DNA of 5,508 bases from Acidimicrobiales bacterium. Lineage in GTDB: Bacteria > Actinomycetota > Acidimicrobiia > Acidimicrobiales > VFJN01. A model generated the notes under the pieces. It searched no databases. It was given only the letters and a program-made list of their open reading frames with translations, and was not told the origin of the DNA. The position numbers and the translations under genes were made by a program. The stretch's first letter is position 1. Each line of letters begins with the position of its first letter. Shown piece by piece: positions 5,417 through 5,508 of this stretch. The stretch is from NCBI GenBank assembly GCA_016936035.1, contig JAFGPU010000436.1:1-5508 (forward strand), written 5' to 3'.

Positions 5417-5508
5417 GAGCTGCCCAGGGGCCCGAGGGGCGATGTCGAGAGCCGCAGAAGCGAACGCCATGCCCCGTCTTCGTCGCGACCGGGGCCCCGG
5501 GATGCGTC

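Larger units (their letters stand above)
5330..5508 (-). promoter_or_regulatory. probable leader/promoter region of the sigma-anti-sigma operon
   Basis: The first 141 bases upstream of the preferred start are an open frame but look more like leader than gene. From the gene outward they contain CGGTACCG (5337-5344), an 8-bp inverted repeat (5356-5381) and four tandem 9-mers (5381-5416). The window edge has the perfect palindrome CCGGGGCCCCGG (5489-5500). If translation starts at the ATG at 5468-5470, preceded by a weak GACGGGG, bases 5330-5470 are instead the N-terminal codons of the sigma factor. No clear -35/-10 pair is visible. Confidence 0.35.

Overview
The window is very GC-rich. Its genes end most codons in G or C, use GTG as well as ATG starts, and are packed closely. 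Together with an RskA-type anti-sigma factor and a GH13 enzyme of the trehalose-synthase-like type common in actinobacteria, this points to an actinobacterial chromosome, possibly Acidimicrobiia. That placement is inferred from protein style, not from a marker gene. I see no rRNA, tRNA, CRISPR array, insertion sequence or phage gene.

Layout from left to right. (1) Bases 1-732, + strand: the last 243 codons of a GH13 alpha-amylase-family enzyme, entering the window inside conserved region IV. (2) Bases 748-882, - strand: a 44-residue, arginine-rich small protein with a near-perfect Shine-Dalgarno sequence and a 13-bp-arm inverted repeat in its leader. (3) Bases 883-1035: a divergent control region with several short palindromes. 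(4) Bases 1036-1512, + strand: a stand-alone cyclic-nucleotide-binding-like domain with a degenerate ligand pocket and no DNA-binding part. (5) Bases 1525-4158, + strand: the centrepiece, an 877-residue fusion of an AMP-forming adenylation domain, a phosphopantetheine carrier domain and a polytopic membrane acyltransferase. It starts 12 bases after the stop of gene 4 and in the same reading frame. (6) Bases 4048-4761, - strand: an RskA-like membrane anti-sigma factor whose 3' end overlaps the end of the fusion gene by 111 bases, tail to tail. (7) Bases 4748-5329 (or to 5470), - strand: its cognate ECF sigma factor, overlapping the anti-sigma start by 14 bases. A leader with an inverted repeat and four tandem 9-mers lies upstream.

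How the genes may work together: genes 4 and 5 look like a two-gene unit. In it, a carboxylic acid would be activated as an adenylate, loaded on the built-in carrier and passed by the membrane domain to an unknown acceptor at or across the membrane. The upstream cNMP-like domain might be a sensor or partner. Genes 6 and 7 are a classic translationally coupled sigma/anti-sigma pair. Nothing in the sequence proves that the sigma factor controls the fusion enzyme; they are only neighbours.
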